Part shown: piece by piece, positions 10,874 to 18,409 of the stretch | How the letters are laid out: each line of letters starts with the position of its first letter | Numbering within the stretch: position 1 is the stretch's first letter | NCBI GenBank assembly: GCA_021787565.1 | Contig: JAJYLT010000009.1 | Location: forward strand, 1 to 64,000 | Length of the DNA stretch: 64,000 bases | From: Acidobacteriota bacterium | Lineage (GTDB): Bacteria > Acidobacteriota > UBA4820 > DSQY01 | Reading direction: 5' to 3' | Notes under the pieces: model-generated | The model's input: the letters and a program-made list of their open reading frames with translations, nothing else | Databases searched by the model: none | Told to the model about the DNA's origin: nothing | Program-made: the position numbers and the translations under genes

Positions 10874-12343
10874 ATGAGCCCGTTGGAAGAGAGCCTGCGC
10901 GAACTCGTCGGCAAGGTGGTGGAGAACAACCTCTGGCGGCAGCGGCGGTGCTTCAACCTGATCCCGTCGGAGAACACGCCGTCGCTCCTGGTGAAACTGT
11001 GCGAGATCAGCGATCCCGCCGGCCGCTACGCCGAACACAAGACGGCCCTCAAGCGGGAGCTGGAGTCCCTCCAGGGATCGGGCGCCCTCAAGGGCGACCA
11101 GGTGTACTACTACCAGGGAACCGACTTCATCTACGAGGTGGAGGAGCGGCTCAAGCGGGAATTCGCGGCCTACGTCGGCGGCAGCGAGGTGGAGACGAGG
11201 CCCGTCAGCGGCCAGATGGCCAACGAGATCGTCTTCAAGGGGGTGGTGAAGTTCCTGGCCGGCGCCCCCGAGGGATTTCAGGCGCTGGGCCCCACGGGCC
11301 GGCTGTCCTCCGTGATGAACAACGACCTGAACGCGGGCGGCCACCTCTCGGCGCAGCCCTTCGGCGCCCTCTTCAACTTCGTCGAGGGGGAGGTGGTGCA
11401 CTTCCCCGTGGAAGCCCACAACGCCTACCGGATCGACGTGCCCCGCATGCTGGAGCTGGTGGAGCGGCACCGTCCGGCGCTGGTGGTCCTCGGCAAGAGC
11501 CTCTTTCTCCACCCGGAGCCCGTGCGTGCCCTGCGGGAGCACCTCGACGCGACCTCCGGGCCCCGGCCGGTGGTCATGTACGACGGAGCCCACGTCCTGG
11601 GCCTTCTCGGTCCCCAGTTTCAGGACCCTCTGGCCGAAGGCGCGGACGTGGTTACCGGCTCGACCCACAAGACCTTCTTCGGCCCCCAGCGGGGGATCAT
11701 CGCCTCCAACCTGGCCAAGGGGACGCCGGCTCGCAAGCTCTGGACGGAGATCGTCGGTCGGGCCTTCCCGGGCTCCACGAGCAACCATCACCTGGGCACG
11801 CAGCTCGCCATGCTGGCGGCCGCCCTTGAGATGAACCACTTTCGAGACGGCTACCAGCGCCAGGTCCTGGCCAACGCCAGGGCCTTCGCCCGTTTCTGCG
11901 CCGATGCCGGCATCCCGGTGGAAGGCGGAGAGGCCGAGGGTTTCACCCACACCCACCAGGTGGTGCTGCGGGTGGCCCCCTTCGGCGACGCGAAGGAGAT
12001 CGCGAGCAGCCTGGAGCGGAACAACCTCATCGTGAACTTCCAGGCCCTGCCCGACGATGAGACCTTCTACCATCCCAGCGGCCTGAGGCTGGGCGTCCAG
12101 GAGATGACCCGGTTCGGCATGGTCGAGGCGGACTTCGAGCCCCTCGCGCGCCTGATCGCCGACGTGGTCGTGCGCCGGAGGCCGGTGGGCGCGGAAGTGG
12201 CGGAGTACCGCGCGCGCTTTGGCTCCATGCGCTTCTGCCTGACGCGGGAGGAAACCCTCGGCCTCCTACCCGCGCTCCTGGTGAGCCTCTTTCCCGACGG
12301 AGACTACGCCGAGGCCTTCGCGAGGGCGCTAGAGAAGGCCTGA
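10874..12343 (+). CDS. PLP-dependent serine-hydroxymethyltransferase-like enzyme (divergent)
   Basis: A 489-residue fold-type I PLP enzyme. Recognisable SHMT features are FNLIPSENTPS near residue 30, RYAEHK, YYYQGTDFIYEVEERL, and the PLP lysine in GSTHKTFFGPQRGII. Canonical GlyA has a glycine-rich TTHKTLRGPRGG loop and is ~415 residues, so this protein is ~70 residues longer and departs from the folate-dependent consensus. It may act on a different amino acid or lack tetrahydrofolate dependence; that is inference. GGGGGACGAC precedes the ATG. A 60-codon ORF follows. Confidence 0.8.
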   Translation: MSPLEESLRELVGKVVENNLWRQRRCFNLIPSENTPSLLVKLCEISDPAGRYAEHKTALKRELESLQGSGALKGDQVYYYQGTDFIYEVEERLKREFAAYVGGSEVETRPVSGQMANEIVFKGVVKFLAGAPEGFQALGPTGRLSSVMNNDLNAGGHLSAQPFGALFNFVEGEVVHFPVEAHNAYRIDVPRMLELVERHRPALVVLGKSLFLHPEPVRALREHLDATSGPRPVVMYDGAHVLGLLGPQFQDPLAEGADVVTGSTHKTFFGPQRGIIASNLAKGTPARKLWTEIVGRAFPGSTSNHHLGTQLAMLAAALEMNHFRDGYQRQVLANARAFARFCADAGIPVEGGEAEGFTHTHQVVLRVAPFGDAKEIASSLERNNLIVNFQALPDDETFYHPSGLRLGVQEMTRFGMVEADFEPLARLIADVVVRRRPVGAEVAEYRARFGSMRFCLTREETLGLLPALLVSLFPDGDYAEAFARALEKA

Positions 12344-12427
12344 GGCGCCGTTTGCGCCGGGGGGCTCCGGGCCCTAGATTGGGGGCAGGCACCCATATCC
12401 AATGACTCGCGTGCCGGGAGGTGCATC

Positions 12428-12610
12428 ATGCCCGGAAAGAAGCACGGGAAGACCATCCAGCACAGAAGTTACCGTGGACCGTGGCCGGAGGAGCACGCCG
12501 CCGTGCCGGGGCAGCCTTCGCGCGTGGGCCGGGAGCGGACCCAGAGCCGCACGGAGACCCCGAGCCAGCCGCCGCAGGTCCACAAGATTCCTCCGCCGGC
12601 CCCCAAATAG
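12428..12610 (+). CDS. Small basic, proline-rich hypothetical protein
   Basis: A 60-residue ORF with a good ribosome site (GGGAGGTGCATC-ATG) and a strong hairpin shortly after its stop. The peptide is very hydrophilic and basic at the N-terminus (MPGKKHGKTIQHRSYRG) and ends PQVHKIPPPAPK. It has no hydrophobic core, so it is probably disordered or nucleic-acid binding. I do not recognise a family. Ribosome site, stop and terminator together argue for a real gene. Confidence 0.5.
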   Translation: MPGKKHGKTIQHRSYRGPWPEEHAAVPGQPSRVGRERTQSRTETPSQPPQVHKIPPPAPK

Positions 12611-12632
12611 GGGGATTGTGGCGAGCGATCCC

Positions 12633-12664
12633 GGGGCGGCCGTCCGATTGGGGACGGCCGCCCC
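12633..12664 (+). terminator. Strong hairpin after the 60-codon gene
   Basis: A perfect 13-bp stem (GGGGCGGCCGTCC, 6-nt loop) ends in ATTTC. It is probably a terminator, although the U tract is poor. Confidence 0.6.
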
Positions 12665-12743
12665 ATTTCGGAACGGGCCCATCTCATCCCGCCGTGCCCC
12701 CCGGGCGCCGGTCGGGACGAGGGGGCAGGAAGGGGAGGTAGGC

Positions 12744-13097
12744 ATGGGTCTTCACAGCGTCTGCCACGTGGAATGGTCCTGCACCGATCTCGAGCGGACC
12801 AAGGCCTTCCTCTGGGGGCTCTTCGGGTGGGAGTTCGAGCCCTTTGGGGAGGACTACCTCCTCTTCACGGCGCCCGAGGGTTCGGATGTGGGCATTCAGC
12901 GGGTGGCCGAAGTGCGGCCGGGCGATTCCCCGACCGTCTACGTCGAAGTCCCCTCCGTCGCCACCTGCGGTGAGCAGGCCGAGGAACTGGGTGGGGAGGT
13001 GGTGACGCCGAAGGCCGAGATCCCCGGCGTCGGGTGGTTTTCGCGCGTCAAAGACCCGGACGGAAACGTGATCGGCCTGTTTGAACCCCACCGGTGA
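12744..13097 (+). CDS. VOC (glyoxalase/bleomycin-resistance fold) protein
   Basis: A 117-residue vicinal-oxygen-chelate protein with the two expected babbb modules. Module 1 begins SVCHVEWSCTDLERTKAFLWGLFGW; module 2 ends in the typical FSRVKDPDGNVIGLFEP. Metal ligands are probably the early histidine and the last glutamate. AGGGGAGGTAGGC precedes the ATG. Substrate is unknown; such short forms are often annotated as glyoxalase-like or YdhR-type proteins. Confidence 0.88.
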   Translation: MGLHSVCHVEWSCTDLERTKAFLWGLFGWEFEPFGEDYLLFTAPEGSDVGIQRVAEVRPGDSPTVYVEVPSVATCGEQAEELGGEVVTPKAEIPGVGWFSRVKDPDGNVIGLFEPHR

Positions 13098-13109
13098 TCG
13101 GGTGTCCGA

Positions 13110-13476
13110 GTGATCGTCCCCGAGAGGCCTCCCTTGCGAATGCAGGCCCTTCGAACTCCCGCCGCCCTCGTGGACCTGCGCCGGCTGGAGGCCAACGCGA
13201 CGCGCATGGCTCGGAAGGCATCCCGCCTCGGGGTGGCCCTGCGCCCCCACGTGAAGACGCACAAGTGCGTGGAGATCGGGCTGATCCAGTCGGGCGGTAG
13301 CCCAGGCCCCATTACCGTCTCCACGCTGGCGGAGGCGAGGGGCTTCGCGGAGGCCGGCTTCCGGGACGTCACCTACGCCGTACCACTCGTGTGCGGCGGC
13401 GGCCTGCTTCGATCGGCATGTGGTGTTGAAAGAGGGGGCCGTTACCGGAGAATGGCGCAGGATCGGCGGCCGGTAG
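13110..13476 (+). pseudogene. Collapsed D-threonine-aldolase/DSD1-like gene (both ends kept, middle lost)
   Basis: The first ~90 codons (TPAALVDLRRLEAN, LRPHVKTHK with the PLP lysine, STLAEARGFAEAGF) match the N-terminus of fold-type III D-threonine aldolase/D-serine dehydratase-like proteins, normally ~370 residues. After YAVPLV the similarity stops. In a different frame, from about 13396, CFDRHVVLKEG then GEWRRIGGR and a TAG at 13474 resemble the family's C-terminus. The ~250 residues between are missing and the junction is out of frame. The ORF-track extension to 13985 crosses the opposite-strand PilZ gene and is not real. Confidence 0.65.
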
Positions 13477-13520
13477 AAGAGCCGCCTCGCCAGGACGCCG
13501 GGCCCTGGCCGTCGAGGACC

Positions 13521-13970
13521 TCAGGATTCCGGAGTGCCGCTGGGCTCTTTCCGGAGATCGGATGGATCGATGCCCACCAGGATCGGCGAGTCCGAGTCGG
13601 CCCTGTCGGGATCGCCGGAGCTCAAGCCCGCACAGACCGGCTGCATGACCCGGGCGGAGAGCCGCTCCTCCTCCTCCCCCGAGAGGTCGCGGAATTGCAG
13701 CCCAGCCCGGTAGACCACCACGCGCTCCAGCCGGTCGTTGGTCCCGTACCTCCAGACGCAGCAGCGCTTCACGGTGGCCTGGAGCACCAGTTCGTCCCCG
13801 TTTTCCTGAACCCTGAGGTCACACTTCGTCTTGGGCGGCAGGGGCTGGGTGATCTCCAGCAGAGCCCCGTGGGGAGAGATGTCCACCACCCGGGCGGGGA
13901 TATAGGCCTTCACCTTGGCCCGGATGGGCTTCTCGGGCTTGATACGCAATGCCACCCTACGTTCTGGCAT
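13521..13970 (-). CDS. PilZ-domain protein
   Basis: A 149-residue cytoplasmic protein with a single PilZ domain, the cyclic-di-GMP receptor fold. The N-terminal arginines (MPERRVALRIKPEKPIR) and the motif DISPHGALLEI (D/NxSxxG type) are visible. The second half (LQFRDLSGEEEERLSARVMQ) completes the barrel and helix. The exact RxxxR spacing is not canonical, so ligand binding needs testing. The ~30-residue tail is acidic and probably disordered. The 191-bp gap downstream toward 14162 shows no gene. Confidence 0.85.
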   Translation of the reverse strand: MPERRVALRIKPEKPIRAKVKAYIPARVVDISPHGALLEITQPLPPKTKCDLRVQENGDELVLQATVKRCCVWRYGTNDRLERVVVYRAGLQFRDLSGEEEERLSARVMQPVCAGLSSGDPDRADSDSPILVGIDPSDLRKEPSGTPES

Positions 13971-14161
13971 GACCGGCTCCGATGAGAATCTGACTTACAG
14001 AACAACCATAGGTTCCTCGTGCTTCCTTGTCAAAGGGGGAGGAGCCCGAGCCGCCCCTCCCCGTCGCTTCCACCCATCAAGGCCACTCCCAGGTCAGGGT
14101 CGTCTCCCCAAGGTCGGGATTCACCAAGCGGAAGTCAGTGGGGGTGGTCTTCGGCACCACC

Positions 14162-16483
14162 TCAGCGGAGGAGGTCGAGGAGTCTTCTGGCGGCGGATTC
14201 GGGACTGCCCACGGCGGTGTTGAGGATGAAGCAGGGGGCGGCGGCGAAGAGAGCCTCGAACTGCCGCTGGAGCCCCTCCGAGCGGGCCATGTCGGGGGCA
14301 GGGACGTGGGGGTTCTGGAAGGGTGGCGCGCCTCCTCCCGGCCGGCCCTCCGCGATTAGGCGCGCCGCCTCGCGCGGAGGCAGCTCCTTGAGCGGGGGCA
14401 GGACCGGGTCCTTCGCGAGGAGAACGCAGACCCGCGGGGCGGTCCTGCGGACGTGCCGTGTGGCCCCTCCCAGCCAGTAGGGGTCGAGCATGATGCGGCC
14501 GTCCCTGGAGGCCGGCACGCAGGCCGCGGCTCCCAGATCCAGCGGGCACTGGTCCCCCTCCTTGCAGTACTCCAGGGTGCACTGGTCCCGGCTGGTGACC
14601 CAATTCTCCAGCTTGGAGCGCTCCATGAACCGCTCCAGCTCGGGCAGGTGCTGGACCCATTTGGCCTTGAGGTAGAGCTTGCGCTCCACGAGGTCGGCCA
14701 CGGGCTGTCCCTGGGGCATCCTCACCAGAAGGTTGTCGGTGGAGACCAGGCGCACCCCCTCCTCCCGGAGAGCCGCCGCCAGGATGGAGGTCCGCCCCGA
14801 GCCGGGTCCGCCCCAGATGAGCAGGCCTCGGCCGTCCACGTCGAGGGCGGCGCAGTGGGCGAAGAGGGCTCCCGAGGTGCGCGAGGCCTGCTCGGCCGCC
14901 AGGGCCAGCGCCAGGGAGCGCACCTGGCCGTAGAAAGCGGTGTTGAAGGCGAAGCCGGTGGCCGTCTCCAGGTTCAGGCCGGCCTGGGCCTCGCGCCCCG
15001 GGATGTCCTTCACCGCGTAGAGCACGGCGTGCGGTTCCAGCTCCCCCTCCAGGGGCGCCGGGTAGAAGTTCTCCTGGTAGAAGTCGGCCAGGTGCGGAGA
15101 GTTGGTCCGGAGCTGCACCACGGCCCCGGCGATGGCGGCGTTCCACTCGAAGTAGGCCTCGGGCTTGAGGTGGGCCTGAGCCGCACAGAGGAGGGCGTTA
15201 CGCCCGTCGATGCTGGGGATGGAGCGGGCCTCCACGTAGGCGGAGACCTTGGTGGTGACGTTGTTGAGGGCGCGGGGGCGGATGCGCTTGGGCGTCTCCA
15301 GCCGCCTGAGGGCGTGCTCGATCCGGGCCATGCCCTCCTGCAGGCGCTCCATGGAGGTGGCGAAGGAGAGGCGCAGGTGCTCGGGAGCCTCGAAGGCCTC
15401 GCCGGGCACCACCGCCACGCGGGCCTCCCTGAGCAGGTAGTAGGCGAGGCCGTACGTGTTGCGGATGGGGGCCCCACCGAACTCCTTGTCCAGGTAGGCC
15501 GCCACGTTCGGCATGGCGTAGAAGGCCCCCTGGGGAGAGTTGCAGGAGACGTCGGGCAGGGAGCGCAGGCGGTAGACGACGAAGTTGCGCCGCCTCTCGA
15601 ATTCCGCCCTCATCCGCTCCACCTCGGGCGCGCAGGACCGCAGGGCCTCCACGGCCGCCTTCTGGACGAAGCTCGTGGCGTTGGAGGTGGAGTGGGACTG
15701 GATCTTGGAGCAGGCGGCGATGATCTCCCGCGGGCCCGCCGCGTAGCCGAGGCGCCAGCCCGTCATGGAGTAGGCCTTGGAGAAGCCGTTCACGACGACG
15801 GTGAGCTTCTTGATCTTCTCGTCGAGGCTCGCGATGGAGACGAACCGGAATCCGTCGTACAAGAGCTTCTCGTAGATTTCGTCGGCGATGACCCAGATCT
15901 GCTCCTTCACGCAGAGGGCGGCGATGGCCTCCAGCTCCTCGCGGGAGTAGATGGCCCCCGTCGGGTTGCAGGGATAGTTCAGGAGGAGCGCCTTGGTGTT
16001 GGGGGTGATCGCCGCCTGGAGGTCCTTCGCCTGCAGGTGGAAGCCCTCCTCCTCGCGGGTGGGCACCAGCACGGGGTTTCCCCCCGCCATGCGCACCTGG
16101 TCTGGGTAGGAGACCCAGCAGGGCGAGGGAATCAGCACGTCGTCGCCCGGCCCGAAGAGGGAGAGGGCGATGTTCAGCAGCGAGTGCTTGGCGCCCGTGG
16201 AGACGATGATCTCGTTGAGGTCGTAAGCGAGGTCGTTGTCCCGGAGCAGCTTCTCGCGGATGGCGTCCTTCAGCTCGGGGATGCCGTCGTTGGCTACGTA
16301 CTTGGTGAAGTTGGCGTCGATGGCCGCCTTGGCGGCCCGCTTCACGGCTTCGGGCGAGGGGAAGTCGGGCTCGCCCGCGGAGAAGTCCACCACGTCGATG
16401 CCCTGGGCGCGCATCTCCAGGGCCCGCGCGGAGATCCGCAGCGTGGGGGAGAGGGAGATCCGGTTCACCCGATCCGACAGCAT
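14162..16483 (-). CDS. Aspartate-aminotransferase fused to a PEPCK/HPr-kinase-like P-loop domain
   Basis: A 773-residue two-part protein in one uninterrupted frame. Residues ~1-395 are a class I aminotransferase: SPTLRISARALEMRAQG start, YPCNPTGAIYS, and the PLP lysine in VVVNGFSKAYSMTGWRLGYA. Residues ~400-773 hold a P-loop (LIWGGPGSGRTS) in the setting typical of PEPCK/HPr-kinase folds (ALFAHCAALDVDG before it, STDNLLVRMP after it), with several cysteines (CTLEYCKEGDQC) that could bind metal. The ATG at 16483 starts the canonical aminotransferase. A stand-alone PEPCK homologue lies 2 kb away, so the two kinase-fold proteins may be functionally linked (inference). Confidence 0.85.
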   Translation of the reverse strand: MLSDRVNRISLSPTLRISARALEMRAQGIDVVDFSAGEPDFPSPEAVKRAAKAAIDANFTKYVANDGIPELKDAIREKLLRDNDLAYDLNEIIVSTGAKHSLLNIALSLFGPGDDVLIPSPCWVSYPDQVRMAGGNPVLVPTREEEGFHLQAKDLQAAITPNTKALLLNYPCNPTGAIYSREELEAIAALCVKEQIWVIADEIYEKLLYDGFRFVSIASLDEKIKKLTVVVNGFSKAYSMTGWRLGYAAGPREIIAACSKIQSHSTSNATSFVQKAAVEALRSCAPEVERMRAEFERRRNFVVYRLRSLPDVSCNSPQGAFYAMPNVAAYLDKEFGGAPIRNTYGLAYYLLREARVAVVPGEAFEAPEHLRLSFATSMERLQEGMARIEHALRRLETPKRIRPRALNNVTTKVSAYVEARSIPSIDGRNALLCAAQAHLKPEAYFEWNAAIAGAVVQLRTNSPHLADFYQENFYPAPLEGELEPHAVLYAVKDIPGREAQAGLNLETATGFAFNTAFYGQVRSLALALAAEQASRTSGALFAHCAALDVDGRGLLIWGGPGSGRTSILAAALREEGVRLVSTDNLLVRMPQGQPVADLVERKLYLKAKWVQHLPELERFMERSKLENWVTSRDQCTLEYCKEGDQCPLDLGAAACVPASRDGRIMLDPYWLGGATRHVRRTAPRVCVLLAKDPVLPPLKELPPREAARLIAEGRPGGGAPPFQNPHVPAPDMARSEGLQRQFEALFAAAPCFILNTAVGSPESAARRLLDLLR

Positions 16484-16500
16484 GAAAGCCCCTAAAGCAT

Positions 16501-16577
16501 CACCACCAAGACACGAAGACACCAACCATTCTTTCCTTTATCCAAGAAGGGTTCTTGGTGTCTTGGTGCCTTCGTGG
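16501..16577. repeat. Inverted copies of a CACCAAGACACGAAG-type dispersed repeat
   Basis: The gap between flotillin and the aminotransferase fusion holds CACCAAGACACGAAG and, inverted ~45 bp on, a variant reading GTGTCTTGGTGCCTTCG. AAGACACCAA pairs perfectly with TTGGTGTCTT, giving a hairpin. Another direct copy is at 18082-18111. Confidence 0.65.
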
Positions 16578-16578
16578 T

Positions 16579-17970
16579 TCATTCTTTTTCCTTTTTCTCC
16601 GGTTTGACCTTGCGGATGAGGTCCTGGAGCTTGAGGCCGGTAAGGTTCTCGATGACGGGCGGAAGCTGGGCGAGGACGGAAGCCACCTGGCCCGTGATCT
16701 TGGGCGCCCCATCGGCATCGCCCACCATGATGATCTTGTCCACCTTGGCGAGCGGCTCGGCCACGGCGCGGGCCAAGTCGGGAAGGGCCTTGATGACCAT
16801 CTCCGCGAGGGCGGCGTCGGTGTACTGTTTCCACGCCTCCGCCTTCAGCCTCATGGCGTCGGCCTCGGCCTTGCCGCGCGCAAGGAGGGCTTCGGCCTGG
16901 GACGCGCCCTCGAGCCGCACGCCGGCGGCCCTGCCCTTGGCCTCCAACTCCTTCTGGAAAGCCTCCGTTTCCGCCTCCAGCTTGGCCTGGTAGGCCATGG
17001 CTTCGGCGGGCCGCTTCACGGTGGATTCCAGCTCTTTCTCGCGGCGGGCGATCTCCTTCTCCTCCAGCTGGGCGGCGAGCTCTTTCTCGGCGAGCCGCAC
17101 GCCGTACTCCTGGCGCTTGAGCGCCTCGGAGAGCTTGGCCCGTTCCAGGTCGTAGGCGATGTCCGCCCGCGCCCGCCGGACGTTCACGGCGGCCTGGTAC
17201 TCGGCGCGCTGCACCTCGAAGTCGCGGGTGGCCTCGGCCAGCTCGGTCTCGGCCGCGAGGCGGGCCACGTCGCCCTCCTTGCGCGCCTGCGAGGCGTTGA
17301 TGGCCGCGTCCCTCTCGGTTTCGGCCTGGGCGATGGTGGCGTCGCGCTTCACCTCGGCGATGCGCCGGGCGCCCAGGGCGGCGATGTACCCCTGGCTGTC
17401 CGAGATGTCCTTGAGCGAGAAGGAGACCAGATCCAAACCCAGCCGACCGAAATCTTCCTGGGCGGCCACCCGCACCCGGTGGGCGAACTCCTCCCGCTGG
17501 GCGTAGATCTCCTCCACGGTGAGCGTGCCCAGGATGCCTCGCATGTGGCCCTCGAGCACCTCCTGCGCCACGTAGGTGATGCCCGAGGAGCCCTTGGAGA
17601 GAAAGTTCTCCACGGCGCGGTGGAGGAGGGGCTCTTCGCCGCAGGCCTTCACCTGGCCTTGGGCCTCGGCCGAGATGAGCACGCCTTGGGCGGTGAGGAC
17701 CTCGGGGCAGCGCAGGGAGATGGAGAAGACCTCCAGCGGAAAGACCTCGGCGGTCTCCATGAGGGGCATCACGAAGGTGCCTCCTCCGACCTGGAGGCGG
17801 TAGCCCACCTTCTGTTTCCGGCCCTCGGCATCCAGAACGGTGGAGGTGCGGCCCGAGATCACGAGCACCTGGTTGGGGCCCACCCTTCGGTAGTTCCGAG
17901 CCCAGAGCACGACCAGCGCGACCACGAGGACGACAGCGACGGCTGCGACGATCCAGGGCATCAATGGCAT
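16579..17970 (-). CDS. Flotillin-like SPFH membrane scaffold protein
   Basis: A 463-residue flotillin. One N-terminal membrane helix (PWIVAAVAVVLVVALVVLW) is followed by the motif RVGPNQVLVISG and an SPFH domain (~30-200). A long Ala/Glu/Lys-rich coiled coil (~200-400) carries repeats such as AETELAEATRDFEVQRAEY. The C-terminus is basic (VKPEKKEKE). Flotillins organise membrane microdomains; no partner such as an NfeD protein is adjacent. GGCGGAGGAAGCGGAGGG precedes the ATG. It lies upstream of the aminotransferase fusion on the same strand, separated by a repeat-filled gap. Confidence 0.92.
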   Translation of the reverse strand: MPLMPWIVAAVAVVLVVALVVLWARNYRRVGPNQVLVISGRTSTVLDAEGRKQKVGYRLQVGGGTFVMPLMETAEVFPLEVFSISLRCPEVLTAQGVLISAEAQGQVKACGEEPLLHRAVENFLSKGSSGITYVAQEVLEGHMRGILGTLTVEEIYAQREEFAHRVRVAAQEDFGRLGLDLVSFSLKDISDSQGYIAALGARRIAEVKRDATIAQAETERDAAINASQARKEGDVARLAAETELAEATRDFEVQRAEYQAAVNVRRARADIAYDLERAKLSEALKRQEYGVRLAEKELAAQLEEKEIARREKELESTVKRPAEAMAYQAKLEAETEAFQKELEAKGRAAGVRLEGASQAEALLARGKAEADAMRLKAEAWKQYTDAALAEMVIKALPDLARAVAEPLAKVDKIIMVGDADGAPKITGQVASVLAQLPPVIENLTGLKLQDLIRKVKPEKKEKE

Positions 17971-18409
17971 GGTTCCCTCCGCTTCCTCCGCCCCCCGAAG
18001 CAGGCGAGACTTCGAGCTTATGCCATTTGTCCGTTGGCCTCAAGCCGGGGACGATGGGAGAACAAGGAAAGCGGAAAAAGATTCACCACCAAGACACGAA
18101 GGCACAAAGAGATTGGGGATTTGGGATGGATAGACCCTGCGGACGATCCCTCATCTATCATCTATCATCCATCATCCAGTCAGCCCCTCCACCCTCCACC
18201 GGCCGGCGGCCGCTCCCGTCTCGCGTCCACGCCGAGATGAGGAAATGAGGAGATGCCGAAAGGAACCAACAGACGGCGTCCCCTTCACTTCTTACTTCTC
18301 GCCCCTCACTCCTCACTCCTCACTCCTCACTCAGCTTCCCCTCATTGCCAGCGCCGGCGGCCGGAGGCTATGCTGGGGGGTAGAGCGGCGTGCCGCCGCG
18401 GGGGAAAAC
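17971..18409. repeat. Gene-free divergent region with short-word repeats
   Basis: This 439-bp gap separates the diverging flotillin and PEPCK-like genes. It holds a CACCACCAAGACACGAAGG copy (18082-18111), a run of TCATCTATCATC-type words (~18150-18180), and about four tandem CACTCCT units (~18305-18335). ORFs across it are low-complexity and unlikely to be coding. Promoters for both genes should be here but no clear boxes were found. Confidence 0.55.

Noticed and set aside
10802-12073. 423-residue minus-strand ORF opposite the SHMT-like gene
   Set aside because: Antisense shadow; no ribosome site and no recognisable domain.
13480-13985. Extension of the D-threonine-aldolase-like frame
   Set aside because: It is the antisense of the PilZ gene; family similarity ends near 13400.
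14453-16495. 680-residue plus-strand ORF opposite the aminotransferase fusion
   Set aside because: Antisense frame of a clearly coding gene, no motif.
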